Assembly (NCBI GenBank): GCA_900696535.1
Contig: CAADGM010000016.1
Span: 79,163 to 143,162 of the forward strand
Length of the DNA: 64,000 bases
Direction: 5' to 3'
DNA from: an uncultured Planctomycetota bacterium
GTDB lineage: Bacteria; Planctomycetota; Phycisphaerae; UBA1845; Fen-1342
The notes beneath the pieces are model-generated. The model saw nothing but the letters and a program-made list of their open reading frames with translations, was not told the DNA's origin and searched no databases. Below are positions 54,632 to 63,179 of this stretch, piece by piece. The translations under genes and the position numbers were made by a program. Numbering within the stretch: position 1 is the stretch's first letter; each line of letters begins with the position of its first letter.

Positions 54632-56386
54632 CTAAGACCCCGCCGCGCCCTTGAATCCCCCGGGCGAATCCGGCGGAGCGAGACGGTCGCTCACCTGGCC
54701 GAGGATCGCGTGCGCGACGCGCTCCGGGTTGTAGCCCGCCGTCAGGAAGACGACGGGCTTTCCGACCTTGGCGGCGTAATCGCGGGCCTCGTCGGCGTGC
54801 AAGTGTCCGGTCAGCTTGATGATGACCAGCACCAGCGCTGTTTCCGGACGCTGAATCGGGGCGCGCATCGGGCCGCCGGGGCCGTGTTCGCTCAACGCCA
54901 CCCACTCGACGTCACCTAGGTCGAATGCCTCGCGCCAGCGCTCGATCGCGTCCTGCCGCGGCTCGCCGCCCACCACAACAACGCGGCGTCCCCGCAGCCA
55001 GTCGCGGACGGTCATCACGTCCTGGCTCCAAGTGCGGTTGCGTTGAGCTGCGTCCTCCTCATTCTCCGCGCCCGCAGCGCCCAGCTTGCGGGCCTGCTCG
55101 ACCAGCCGGCTGAGGCCGAGCGTCTCGGCCAGTTCATCGGGGCAGAGTTCCGCGGCCACCGGTCCCAGGGCTTCGACCAGCCGCCGGTCCGACGCGGGCA
55201 GCCCGCGCTCCGCCAGCCGCGAGACAGCCCCCGCGATCTTCTGCCAATGTGGCTCGGCCTCCGCGGGTGGTGTCCGCTGGATATGCCGGGCGTGGTAGGC
55301 CACCTGGCTCAGGCCCTTGGTAGTTTCCCGGTCGCGCTGAACTCGCTCAGAAAACTCGGCGGCGAACTGCCGGATGCGCTCCATGAGCTGCGGCATGCCG
55401 GCCGGGTCGGCCGGATCATCTGCTGCCATGTGGCGACGAACGAAAACCCCTCGTCGCGCGGTTTCCTGCCGGAGCCAGAGGTGAGCCTCGAGCTGATCGG
55501 GGTCGTCGGACCGAAGCCAGGTTTTCGACATGGCCACGCGCAGGGCCGAGTTCGCCTCGGCGAGCAGCTGAAAGGCCACACCCTCGTCCGTCGGCGCCGG
55601 CCCATCGGACGACGACACGACGCGTTGGACCAGGGCGGCGGCCTCGGCGTGGGCCTCGTAGCACGCGGCGATCTGCCGAAGCGTGGCCTCGTCGGGTGGC
55701 AGTCGGTCACGCCAGAAGACCCACAGGAAGCACTCCGGAAGCGACTTCGCCTCGGCGATCATCTGGTTCATGCGCGCGAGCACGTCACGCGTGGCGTCCA
55801 TGTCGCCGGCGACGCGCTGCTTCTCGAGGAAGAGCACGCACGAGGCGGCCTTAAGCCGGCTGCGGCGTTCCACGAGCGCCAGGTCGCTTCCGTCGCGAGG
55901 GGCGCCACGCTTCCCGGGCCGCTCGGGCTTGTCCCGTGAACCTGGAGCGAGCGCCGAGAGTTGGGCCCGCCGGACTTCTTCGGAGGTGCCCGTGACGGGC
56001 ACTCGCGCGACGGCGCCGCCCAGCTTCAAGGGCACGCTCAGCGTGACAGGCGGGATGCCGGGCAGAGGCCGACGGACGGGCGCCTTGGATGACGCCGGGG
56101 CGGGCGGCGCCTCTCCCTGAGGCATGGGGTGAGCAGGCGTGGCGATGGACTCAAGCGGCGCAGGCCGCGGGTCCACCCAGGCCGTGTCGCCGGCCTCTCC
56201 GGCCGACGACGCGCCTGCCGCCGGCGCACCGGCCTCCGAGCCGTCGGCCGCGGCCTGCTCGGCCTGCTCACAGAGCCATCGACCCAGGAGTGTCACGACC
56301 GTGCGGAGGGAGTCTGACTGCGCGAGCTGCGGGCGTATGAGCCGGGCGAGGGCGTCGAGAAGCTGTCCCAGCTCGTCGCTGTTCAT
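54632..56386 (-). CDS. Large cytoplasmic protein with DUF2325-like C-terminal domain
   Basis: 584 residues, no signal peptide or membrane segment. The first 150 residues hold an Ala/Pro-rich linker after MNSDELGQLLDALARLIRPQ. The central part (about 190-460) is helical. The C-terminal 120 residues (MTVRDWLRGRRVVVVGGEPRQ; FDLGDVEWVAL; ALVLVIIKLTGHLHADEARDYA; KPVVFLTAGYN) resemble DUF2325, a Rossmann-like domain of unknown role. ATG 56386 is chosen because the frame upstream of it is an unrelated, shadow-like sequence. Function unknown. Confidence 0.65.
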   Translation of the reverse strand: MNSDELGQLLDALARLIRPQLAQSDSLRTVVTLLGRWLCEQAEQAAADGSEAGAPAAGASSAGEAGDTAWVDPRPAPLESIATPAHPMPQGEAPPAPASSKAPVRRPLPGIPPVTLSVPLKLGGAVARVPVTGTSEEVRRAQLSALAPGSRDKPERPGKRGAPRDGSDLALVERRSRLKAASCVLFLEKQRVAGDMDATRDVLARMNQMIAEAKSLPECFLWVFWRDRLPPDEATLRQIAACYEAHAEAAALVQRVVSSSDGPAPTDEGVAFQLLAEANSALRVAMSKTWLRSDDPDQLEAHLWLRQETARRGVFVRRHMAADDPADPAGMPQLMERIRQFAAEFSERVQRDRETTKGLSQVAYHARHIQRTPPAEAEPHWQKIAGAVSRLAERGLPASDRRLVEALGPVAAELCPDELAETLGLSRLVEQARKLGAAGAENEEDAAQRNRTWSQDVMTVRDWLRGRRVVVVGGEPRQDAIERWREAFDLGDVEWVALSEHGPGGPMRAPIQRPETALVLVIIKLTGHLHADEARDYAAKVGKPVVFLTAGYNPERVAHAILGQVSDRLAPPDSPGGFKGAAGS

Positions 56387-56438
56387 GGATTGCTCGTGAC
56401 ATCGATGCCCATCGGCCGCGCCGGTCACCCGGATCGCT

Positions 56439-57557
56439 TCAGGCCGGCTGAGCAATCTGCTCGCGCTTCCGCGTGATGTCGGCCAGCAGCGTGTCGTAGG
56501 AGTCGACGAACAACTGCACGCCCTCGTCGAGCAGGCAGGCCGTGACCCAGTCCATCTCGATCTGGAGTCCGGCGAGCTGCCGCATGATGTCCTCCGCCCG
56601 CTCGACATCCGTATCGATCGACTGGGCAACGACGGACTGGGCCTCAATGGCCTCCAGAGTCTGGAGCGGGACGGTGTTGACCGTGTGTACGCCGATGAGT
56701 GGATCGACGTACTTCGTGGCCGGGTAGCGCGGGTTCTTGGTGGACGTGCTCGCCCAGAGCGGCCGCTGCGGGCGGGCCCCCAGGCTGCGCAGCTCGGCGA
56801 AGCGCGGCCCGTTGAAGAACGCCTTGAACCGAGCGTAGGCCAGTTTCGCGTTGGCTACCGCCGCCAGGCCGTACATCGGCTCCAGATGCGGCTCGCCGTG
56901 CGCGACTCGGTGATCGATGATCTTGTCCACCAGCGTGTCGACCCGGCTGACGAAGAACGACGCCACCGACGACACGAGCCCGAGCGGCCGGCCGATCGCC
57001 CGCAGGCGGCGAAGTCCCTCCGCGTATGCCTCCATGACCCGCTCGTACATCGCCAGCGAGAAGATCAGCGTGACGTTGACGTTGATGCCCTCCCCGATGA
57101 GCGTGCTGATTGCCGGCAGCCCCGCCTCCGTCGCCGGCACCTTGATCATGACGTTCGGCCGCCGCAGCGCCTGGTAGAGCCGGCGCGCCTCGGTGACCGT
57201 GCCGGCAGTGTCGTGCGCCAGGCGCGGGCTGCCCTCGATACTAACGTAGCCGTCCCGCCCGTGCGTCTCGTTGTACACGCTGCGGAGCACGTCCGCGGCG
57301 GCGCCGACGTCGGCGACCGTCAGGGACTCGTAGATCTCCGCCGCGCTGCGCCCCTCGCGGACGAGCGCGGCGATGTCGGCGTCATAGACGTTGCTGCCGC
57401 TGATCGCTTTGTGAAAGATCGTCGGGTTGGAGGTGACGCCAGCGACGCCAGCGTCGACCAGCTCGGCCAACCGGCCGCTCTGGAGGAACTCGCGGCTGAT
57501 GAAGTCGAGCCAGATGGCCTGTCCGAGCTGTGCGATCTGCCGAAGGCGGTTGAGCAT
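56439..57557 (-). CDS. tal: Transaldolase (long TAL type)
   Basis: 372 residues, the length of the TalAB-like long transaldolases. It moves dihydroxyacetone units between sugar phosphates in the pentose phosphate pathway. Motifs are LGQAIWLDFISREFLQSG, GVTSNPTIFHKAI, YVSIEGSPRLAHDT, the Schiff-base Lys in NVMIKVPATEAGL, NVNVTLIFSLAMYERVMEAY and LWASTSTKNPRYPATKYVDPL. It lies upstream of the DUF2325-like gene with about 50 bases between, on the same strand. Confidence 0.95.
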   Translation of the reverse strand: MLNRLRQIAQLGQAIWLDFISREFLQSGRLAELVDAGVAGVTSNPTIFHKAISGSNVYDADIAALVREGRSAAEIYESLTVADVGAAADVLRSVYNETHGRDGYVSIEGSPRLAHDTAGTVTEARRLYQALRRPNVMIKVPATEAGLPAISTLIGEGINVNVTLIFSLAMYERVMEAYAEGLRRLRAIGRPLGLVSSVASFFVSRVDTLVDKIIDHRVAHGEPHLEPMYGLAAVANAKLAYARFKAFFNGPRFAELRSLGARPQRPLWASTSTKNPRYPATKYVDPLIGVHTVNTVPLQTLEAIEAQSVVAQSIDTDVERAEDIMRQLAGLQIEMDWVTACLLDEGVQLFVDSYDTLLADITRKREQIAQPA

Positions 57558-57795
57558 GGTTTCTCGATCCTGGTTGGTCGGGGGCGGCGGCCGCCTTTCA
57601 AGGCGGGTCGAACGGGCACGGCAGCGCTGCCATCACACCGCGCAGGTGATGGCCCGGCGCACCGACGAGCCAGCCACGATGCTCACCTCATTATACCCCG
57701 TGCCAGCTTCGAGCGCGGGCGCGAAAACCGCGCGGGCGCTTACGGCCGGTCGGCACGGCCCGTACGGCACGCGGTGCCCGCCGCCACGCCGCTCC

Positions 57796-58575
57796 CTACT
57801 TCGCCGTCGGATCGGCCGCGCCACTCTCGTTCGTGCCCAATAGCCGGGCGAGCGATTCGCGGGCGGACGGCGAAAGCATCATCCGCTCGCACTCGGCTCG
57901 GCAGGCCGCACCGGGGGCCCCCAACACCTCCGCGAAGCGAGCGAGCGACACCTTCATCCTCCTCGCCGCATCCGCGGGGTGACCGGCGATCAATTCAGCC
58001 ATCTCGAGGGCCCGATCCGCCAGCCGGTCGTCGTCAACGACCTCCGCGACCAGCCCCCACGCGGCTGCCTGCGCCGCCGACAGGAGTTCGCCGGTGAGCA
58101 GCATGTACGCCGCGCGGCACGGCCCCGCCGCGCGTAGCAGCAAGGGTATGACGATCGCGGGCGCCAGGCCCTGGCGAATGCCGGGGAAGCCGAATTGGGC
58201 CGATCGGCCGGCGATGACGATGTCGCAGGCCAGTGCCAGCGCCGCCCCGCCGGCGGTCGCGGGGCCGTTCACGACCGCGATTGTCGGCTCGCCCAGGGTC
58301 GCGAGCGTTTCGTAGAGCGCCAGCAGTGGCCGCGTGTCGAACGCGGGCAAGTCCGTCGGCGTCGCCAGGACGTCGTGCAGGTCGAGCCCGGCACAGAACG
58401 CCGGCGGCGTGCCCGTGAGGAGCACGACCCGCACATTGGCCGACGCGTCACACGCGCGCAGCGCTTCGGTGAGCTGCCCGATCAGGTCGGCCGACAGTGC
58501 GTTGCGCCGACCGGGCCGGTTCAGGGTCAGCTCGGCGACCGGGCCGACGACTCGCGTGAGCAGGCAGTCGCTCAT
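57796..58575 (-). CDS. Enoyl-CoA hydratase/isomerase family protein
   Basis: 259 residues. Crotonase fold: ELTLNRPGRRNALSADLIGQL, PAFCAGLDLHDV (oxyanion hole), VNGPATAGGAALALACDIVIAG and FGFPGIRQGLAP. The Glu pair of classical hydratases is not clearly present, since the second position lies in FPGIRQGLAP, so the reaction could be isomerase or hydrolase. It starts with a four-base overlap with the lipoprotein gene and so is translationally coupled to cca, which is an unusual partner. Confidence 0.88.
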   Translation of the reverse strand: MSDCLLTRVVGPVAELTLNRPGRRNALSADLIGQLTEALRACDASANVRVVLLTGTPPAFCAGLDLHDVLATPTDLPAFDTRPLLALYETLATLGEPTIAVVNGPATAGGAALALACDIVIAGRSAQFGFPGIRQGLAPAIVIPLLLRAAGPCRAAYMLLTGELLSAAQAAAWGLVAEVVDDDRLADRALEMAELIAGHPADAARRMKVSLARFAEVLGAPGAACRAECERMMLSPSARESLARLLGTNESGAADPTAK

Positions 58576-59249
58576 GGCTCGATGATGATCTCGGGTTGTG
58601 GTGTGGACGGTTCGCGCGAGGCGTCGCGCAGCGCGCGGAGCAGTCGCGCCCGCTCCTCCTCCGGGGTCTCGCGCGCATCAGCGGCGGCGGGCGGCGCCGC
58701 CGGCCGCAGGTCCGCAGTGCGGATGTCCGGCGACCAGGTGACACGCTGCGCGTTGAGCGAGCGGACGATCTCGGTGGCGCGCGCGAGCGAGAAGTCGCCG
58801 TCCAACATGAACACACCGTCGCGAATGGGTGAGGTCACCACGGGCGACATGACGAGTTGGTCATCAATGAAGATGGCCAGGCGCGTCGCGGCCCACGGCA
58901 ACGTCGCCCGCGCCAGGCGCTCGGCCGCCGGCTGCGCCAACTCGACACGAACCAGCGTACGCTTCGACCCTGTCACGACCGCGGCGTCACGCACGTCGGC
59001 CTGCGTGAAGAGCGTGGTTTCGCTGATGAACAGGGCGGCGCCGGTCTCGTCCTGACCCGGCTTGAAGCCCTCCACGGGGCGGCCGGACGCGCGGTGCGCC
59101 CGCAGCGTGGTCCGGTAGTCGTCGCGCTGCGCCGCGGGGTCCGTCGCCGGCCCGCTCGTCGCGCATCCGGCGGTCAACACGAGGATCGGCAGGCAGAGCC
59201 AGCGCCGAGCGGACGTGGCACTGGCGCGCAAGCTCCCGGTGCTGCTCAT
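58572..59249 (-). CDS. Lipoprotein with SecD P1-head-like domain
   Basis: 225 residues. A signal peptide with lipobox (VLTAGCATS) is followed by FISETTLFTQADVRDAAVV and a stretch reading RLAIFIDDQLVMSPVVTSPI, FMLDGDFSLARATEIVRSLN. This is the pattern of the P1 head domain of the SecD protein-export factor, without its membrane part. An acidic tail ends the protein. Starts and stops overlap neighbours by four bases on both sides (cca before, hydratase after). It may be an outer or inner membrane lipoprotein that helps protein or lipoprotein export (inference). Confidence 0.78.
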   Translation of the reverse strand: MSSTGSLRASATSARRWLCLPILVLTAGCATSGPATDPAAQRDDYRTTLRAHRASGRPVEGFKPGQDETGAALFISETTLFTQADVRDAAVVTGSKRTLVRVELAQPAAERLARATLPWAATRLAIFIDDQLVMSPVVTSPIRDGVFMLDGDFSLARATEIVRSLNAQRVTWSPDIRTADLRPAAPPAAADARETPEEERARLLRALRDASREPSTPQPEIIIEP

Positions 59250-60505
59250 GGTCGCCCCCCGGCGGAAGCGAGCAGGGCGTCGAGCGCCGCCAGCGCGGCG
59301 TCGCGATCGGCGAGCTCCTCGTCGAGCTGCCGGGTGTAGAGCGCGTCGAGAATCTCCTTATAGCGCGGCCCGGCCGGCACGCCCCGGGCGATGAGGTCAT
59401 CGCCGGTAACGAGCGGCGGCGGGCAGACCCGCTCGGGCGGGATCGCAGCGAGCCGGGCGTCAAGACAGGCCGCCCGCTCCCGTGCGTCGGCGAACTCGGC
59501 CCACCGCGCCCCGGCCCAGTCGCGCAGCGCACCGAACGCCGGCCCGGCCAGGAGCCGCTTGAGTGCGGCGAGCGATGGTTCATCCGGCTGGTCCAGGTCT
59601 GCCTGGTGGCTGACGAGCCAGCGCACGACCTCGCGCTGATCGTTCGAACAGGTGAGAGCGCGGCACACACGCTCCACCTCGCCGGCGCCGCGCTCCGCCA
59701 GCAGCACGGCCAGCACGAGCTCGAATCCGGCGTCGTCGGCAAGGCGCGCGAGCGTGCGATCGATGCGGTCGACCTCGGCCGCGCTCCAGCCCGCCCCGCC
59801 CCACAGGAAAGGCCGCAAGCCGCAGTCACCCAGCAGCCGCCACGCAGCCAGGCGCGTCGGGTGACTGAGCATTCGCTCAAGCTCGTCGCGGACGCGCTCC
59901 GCGGCCACGCGGGCCAGGCGCGGCGCCTGCTCCCGGATCGCGGCCAGCGTCCCCGGCTCAATGTCGAAGCTCAGCCTGGCCGCGAACCGCACCGCGCGCA
60001 GCAGCCGCAGGTGGTCCTCCTCAAATCGCTCGGCGGGTTGGCCGATGGCCCGGATGAGCCGGCGCTCCAGGTCCGCCATGCCGCCGACGTAGTCGACCAC
60101 TTCGGAACGGAGCGGGTCGAGGAACATGCCGTTGACCGTGAAGTCGCGCCGGCCGGCGTCGCGGTGCGCGTCGCAGTACGTCACGCTGACCGGGTGGCGG
60201 CCGTCCAGGTAAGGCCCGTCCTCGCGAAAGGAAGCCACCTCGACCCAGCGCCCGCCCATCTTGACCAGCACGACCGCGAACGCCGCACCTACCAGGCGCG
60301 TTCGGCGAAAGAGCCGCGCGACCTGCTCAGGCCGCGCGGCCGTTGCGACGTCGTAGTCGTCGGGCACGCCCCCCAGGAGCAGGTCCCGCACGCACCCCCC
60401 CGCCAGCAATGCCTCGTGCCCCGCCTCGACCAGCGTGCGCGCGATCTTCACGGCCGGCTGGGCGGCTTCGGGCAGAGCGTGCTCAAACGGGAATCGGGCA
60501 ACCAC
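59246..60505 (-). CDS. cca: CCA-adding enzyme/poly(A) polymerase family protein
   Basis: 419 residues. The nucleotidyltransferase head has EALLAGGCVRDLLLGGVPDDYDVATAARPEQ, GRRDFTVNGMFLDP and RLIRAIGQPAERFEEDHLRLLRAVRFAARL. The GTG start at 60505 is chosen because the frame upstream of it is shadow-like, and family proteins begin about 25 residues before GGCVRD. It repairs or adds the 3' CCA of tRNA, or polyadenylates RNA; motifs alone do not separate the two. It starts an operon with the SecD-like lipoprotein gene. Confidence 0.92.
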   Translation of the reverse strand: MVARFPFEHALPEAAQPAVKIARTLVEAGHEALLAGGCVRDLLLGGVPDDYDVATAARPEQVARLFRRTRLVGAAFAVVLVKMGGRWVEVASFREDGPYLDGRHPVSVTYCDAHRDAGRRDFTVNGMFLDPLRSEVVDYVGGMADLERRLIRAIGQPAERFEEDHLRLLRAVRFAARLSFDIEPGTLAAIREQAPRLARVAAERVRDELERMLSHPTRLAAWRLLGDCGLRPFLWGGAGWSAAEVDRIDRTLARLADDAGFELVLAVLLAERGAGEVERVCRALTCSNDQREVVRWLVSHQADLDQPDEPSLAALKRLLAGPAFGALRDWAGARWAEFADARERAACLDARLAAIPPERVCPPPLVTGDDLIARGVPAGPRYKEILDALYTRQLDEELADRDAALAALDALLASAGGRP

Positions 60506-60581
60506 GGCGGACGATGATACCCTCGCCGAAGCACGCCGGCCGAACGCGCGGCCGGTCGGCGCCAGTCCGCGCCCGGCGCCG

Positions 60582-61961
60582 CTACCCGGTCCGAGTGGCC
60601 ACGCGGGCCAGCCGGATGTTCCACACCCAGATGAGGATGGTACAGGCGAGGATGGCCGCGCCGGCGACCTGGTGCAGCGTGGTGATCGCGACGTCGTGAG
60701 GGGCGGGCTCGCGGTGGCGGGCTTCGTCGCCCGTGACCCACAGCGCGCCGAGGCCGAGGACAAGCTGGACACCGACCAGGACGAGTAGCGCCCGCCCGCT
60801 GCGCGACAAGATCGGCTGCGGGTAAAGCCCCCACGCGCGAACCGCCACCGCCAGGGCCATCAGCAGCACGAGCACGGCGAACGTGACGTGGAGCGTCAGG
60901 GCCCAATCCCCGATGGCGATGAGCGTCTTCGGATCAGCCTTCAGTTCGTAGCGGTTGATCTCCAGCGCCCATGTGAAGTGTCGGACGAGGGCGCCCAGGA
61001 CAAGCTGACTGATGACCAGGACTGCGAGGATCGCGGCGAGCACTCGGTCTGTGCCCGCCGCGGGGTGTGGGTTGGCCGGTGTGGGGCCCAGCCAGGTTCG
61101 GCTGCGGACCGCGGCCAGCGCGACCAGCATCGCGAAAACCATCTGGCCGAAAACGCCGTGGACGATGGCCAGGATGATGCTCGGGCTTGTGTCAGCCGGG
61201 TCGGTGCTCAAGGTGAGGCGGCCGGTGACGCGCAGGCCACCCAGCACACCCTGGAATACCACCGCGACCAGCGTAACCCAGGCGAGCGTCGTGACGTATC
61301 GGCGGCGCTCGGTGAGCGTGATGTGAATCGCCAAGACCAGGGTCGTCAGGCCGACCAGCGAGCCCAGAAGGCGGTGAGCGTGCTCGAGGTACACCCCTCC
61401 GGTCATCCGCGCGAGGGGGTACAGGAACATGTTGTACCCCTCGGAATTGGGCCAGTCGACGACCGCCAGCCCCTCGTCGTAGCCCGTGACGAGGCCGCCC
61501 GCGCCGAGAAGAACGAACGTCGCGACTGCGGCGACCACCGCCAGGCCGCCCAGCCAGCTCCGCGGCGGCGTCCCGGCCGGGCGCAGCGCGCGGCCGACCA
61601 GGGCACCGAGCACGATGAAAAGGACGCAGACGACCACCGTGCCGGGGACCCAGAGCAGGGCGCCGGCGCGGATGCTGTTCGGCGTCTGGCCGCTGATGAG
61701 GCTACCGACGATGAGGAGGTTGATCAGGCCCGTGATTGTCCCACAGGCGACCCATCCGCCGACCCCCCGACCCGTCCAGCGGCCCGCCACCAAGCCGCCG
61801 ATGAGCAGCACCGCAATCAGCAGCGCGAAGAGGATCGGGGCTGGGACGGCGTCGCCGAACAGCCGCACGAAGTAGCCCACCGCCCACATCCCGACGGCGG
61901 TGCCGAAGCCGATGGCCAGCAGGTCGGCCCCGCGCTCCCGGGATAGCCCGCGATCGCTCAT
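60582..61961 (-). CDS. ctaA: Heme A synthase CtaA/COX15 family
   Basis: 459 residues with about eleven membrane segments. It oxidises the C-8 methyl of heme O to a formyl group. Heme-binding His are in YLEHAHRLLGSLVGL, IVHGVFGQ, LHVTFAVLV and TLHQVAGA. An extra N-terminal region of about 130 residues with four hydrophobic segments precedes the usual fold. ATG 61961 follows GGGAGAG. It is divergent from ctaB, which makes the substrate heme O. Confidence 0.93.
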   Translation of the reverse strand: MSDRGLSRERGADLLAIGFGTAVGMWAVGYFVRLFGDAVPAPILFALLIAVLLIGGLVAGRWTGRGVGGWVACGTITGLINLLIVGSLISGQTPNSIRAGALLWVPGTVVVCVLFIVLGALVGRALRPAGTPPRSWLGGLAVVAAVATFVLLGAGGLVTGYDEGLAVVDWPNSEGYNMFLYPLARMTGGVYLEHAHRLLGSLVGLTTLVLAIHITLTERRRYVTTLAWVTLVAVVFQGVLGGLRVTGRLTLSTDPADTSPSIILAIVHGVFGQMVFAMLVALAAVRSRTWLGPTPANPHPAAGTDRVLAAILAVLVISQLVLGALVRHFTWALEINRYELKADPKTLIAIGDWALTLHVTFAVLVLLMALAVAVRAWGLYPQPILSRSGRALLVLVGVQLVLGLGALWVTGDEARHREPAPHDVAITTLHQVAGAAILACTILIWVWNIRLARVATRTG

Positions 61962-62100
61962 GCCAACGCTCTCCCAGCTCGCCCATCCGCGCGCTGCCAG
62001 TCCCGGCTGCCGCGGGGCCGCGTAGCTTAGCGGAGCCGGGCGGGCGTGCACACGGGGCGGGTGCCGCGTAGAATCGGGGAGTTCTCCTGGGAGCGAGGCG

Positions 62101-63027
62101 TTGGCGATCCAGTCGGGCCGGTCAGCCGCAGCGGTCTACGAAGAGGCGCCACTGCGCCGTGTGAGCATGAGGGGGACGGCGCGGGCATACCTGGAGCTGA
62201 GCAAGGCGCGGCTGAGCGCGATGGTCGTGCTGACCACCGCGGTGGGCTACGTCATGGCCGGGCCCGTGCCGTTCGACACGGCCCGGTTCCTCCTCACGAT
62301 CATCGGGACGTGCCTTGCGGCCTGGGGGGCCAACGCGCTCAACCAGTGGCATGAGGCGGACCGCGACGCGCTCATGCTGCGGACACGCACGCGGCCCCTG
62401 CCGGCGGGACGCATCGGACGCTCCGCGGCGCTCGCCTACGGGCTGATCGTCGGGCTGGCCGGCCCCGCGCTGCTCGCCGCGACGGTGAGCCCGGCCGCGG
62501 CCGTGCTGGCACTGGTGACGCTCGTCGTGTACGTCCTCATCTACACGCCGACGAAGGTGCGCACACCGCTCAACACGCTGGTCGGCGCCGTCGTCGGGGC
62601 GATTCCCCCGGTGATCGGGTGGGTTGCGGCGGTCGAGCGGTTCGAAGCGGGCGCGTGGATCATCGGGGGGATCCTTTTCCTGTGGCAGATACCGCACTTC
62701 CTCGCGCTGGCGTGGCTTTATCGCGAAGACTACGCTCGCGGCGGCTTTCGCATGCTGCCGGCCGTCGATCCGAGCGGGCGGCTGACCGGATACGTCTCGG
62801 TGGCGTACTCGCTGCTGCTGATCCCTTTGGCGTCGCTGCTGAGCGTCATGCAGGTGGCCACGTGGTGGTACGGGCTCGGCGCTATTCTGGCCGGCGCGGG
62901 GCTGACCGCGGCCAGCGTCGCCTTCGAGCGCGACCGCGAGGACGCGGCCGCCCGGCGGTTGTTCGTTGTCAGCCTGGTGTACCTGCCGGTGCTGCTCGCG
63001 CTGATGGTGGCGGGGCGGGCGCCGTAG
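62101..63027 (+). CDS. ctaB: Protoheme IX farnesyltransferase (heme O synthase)
   Basis: 308 residues from TTG 62101; ATG 62167 is an alternative. UbiA-type prenyltransferase: LELSKARLSAMVVLTTAVGY, the Asp-rich ALNQWHEADRDALMLRTRTRPLP, YTPTKVRTPLNTLVGAVVGAIPPVIGW and FLWQIPHFLALAWLYREDYARGGFRML. It attaches farnesyl diphosphate to heme B. Its stop codon (63025-63027) lies inside a dispersed hairpin repeat. TAGAAT at 62069 is a possible -10. Confidence 0.94.
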   Translation: MAIQSGRSAAAVYEEAPLRRVSMRGTARAYLELSKARLSAMVVLTTAVGYVMAGPVPFDTARFLLTIIGTCLAAWGANALNQWHEADRDALMLRTRTRPLPAGRIGRSAALAYGLIVGLAGPALLAATVSPAAAVLALVTLVVYVLIYTPTKVRTPLNTLVGAVVGAIPPVIGWVAAVERFEAGAWIIGGILFLWQIPHFLALAWLYREDYARGGFRMLPAVDPSGRLTGYVSVAYSLLLIPLASLLSVMQVATWWYGLGAILAGAGLTAASVAFERDREDAAARRLFVVSLVYLPVLLALMVAGRAP

Positions 63028-63113
63028 CGCCGGACCTCCGCGTCCGGCGACCTCCGGCGCGCTCGGGCGACGTCGCCGGCTTGGGAGCGTCGGATACGGA
63101 AACCCAACGCTGC
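63024..63113. repeat. CTCCGY-loop hairpin repeat pair, one copy in each orientation
   Basis: A plus copy at 63024-63049 is identical to the one at 22468. A minus copy at 63088-63113 is diverged (loop TTCCGT) but its eight stem positions still pair, two by G-T wobble. The spacer contains GCTCGGGCG, as at 51497-51520. The plus copy covers the ctaB stop codon. Confidence 0.75.
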
Positions 63114-63179
63114 GCTTCAGCAACCGGTCGACCGCGCTATCGTCTCCGGTTCGCGCGTACCCTGACAGGAACTTGAGAA

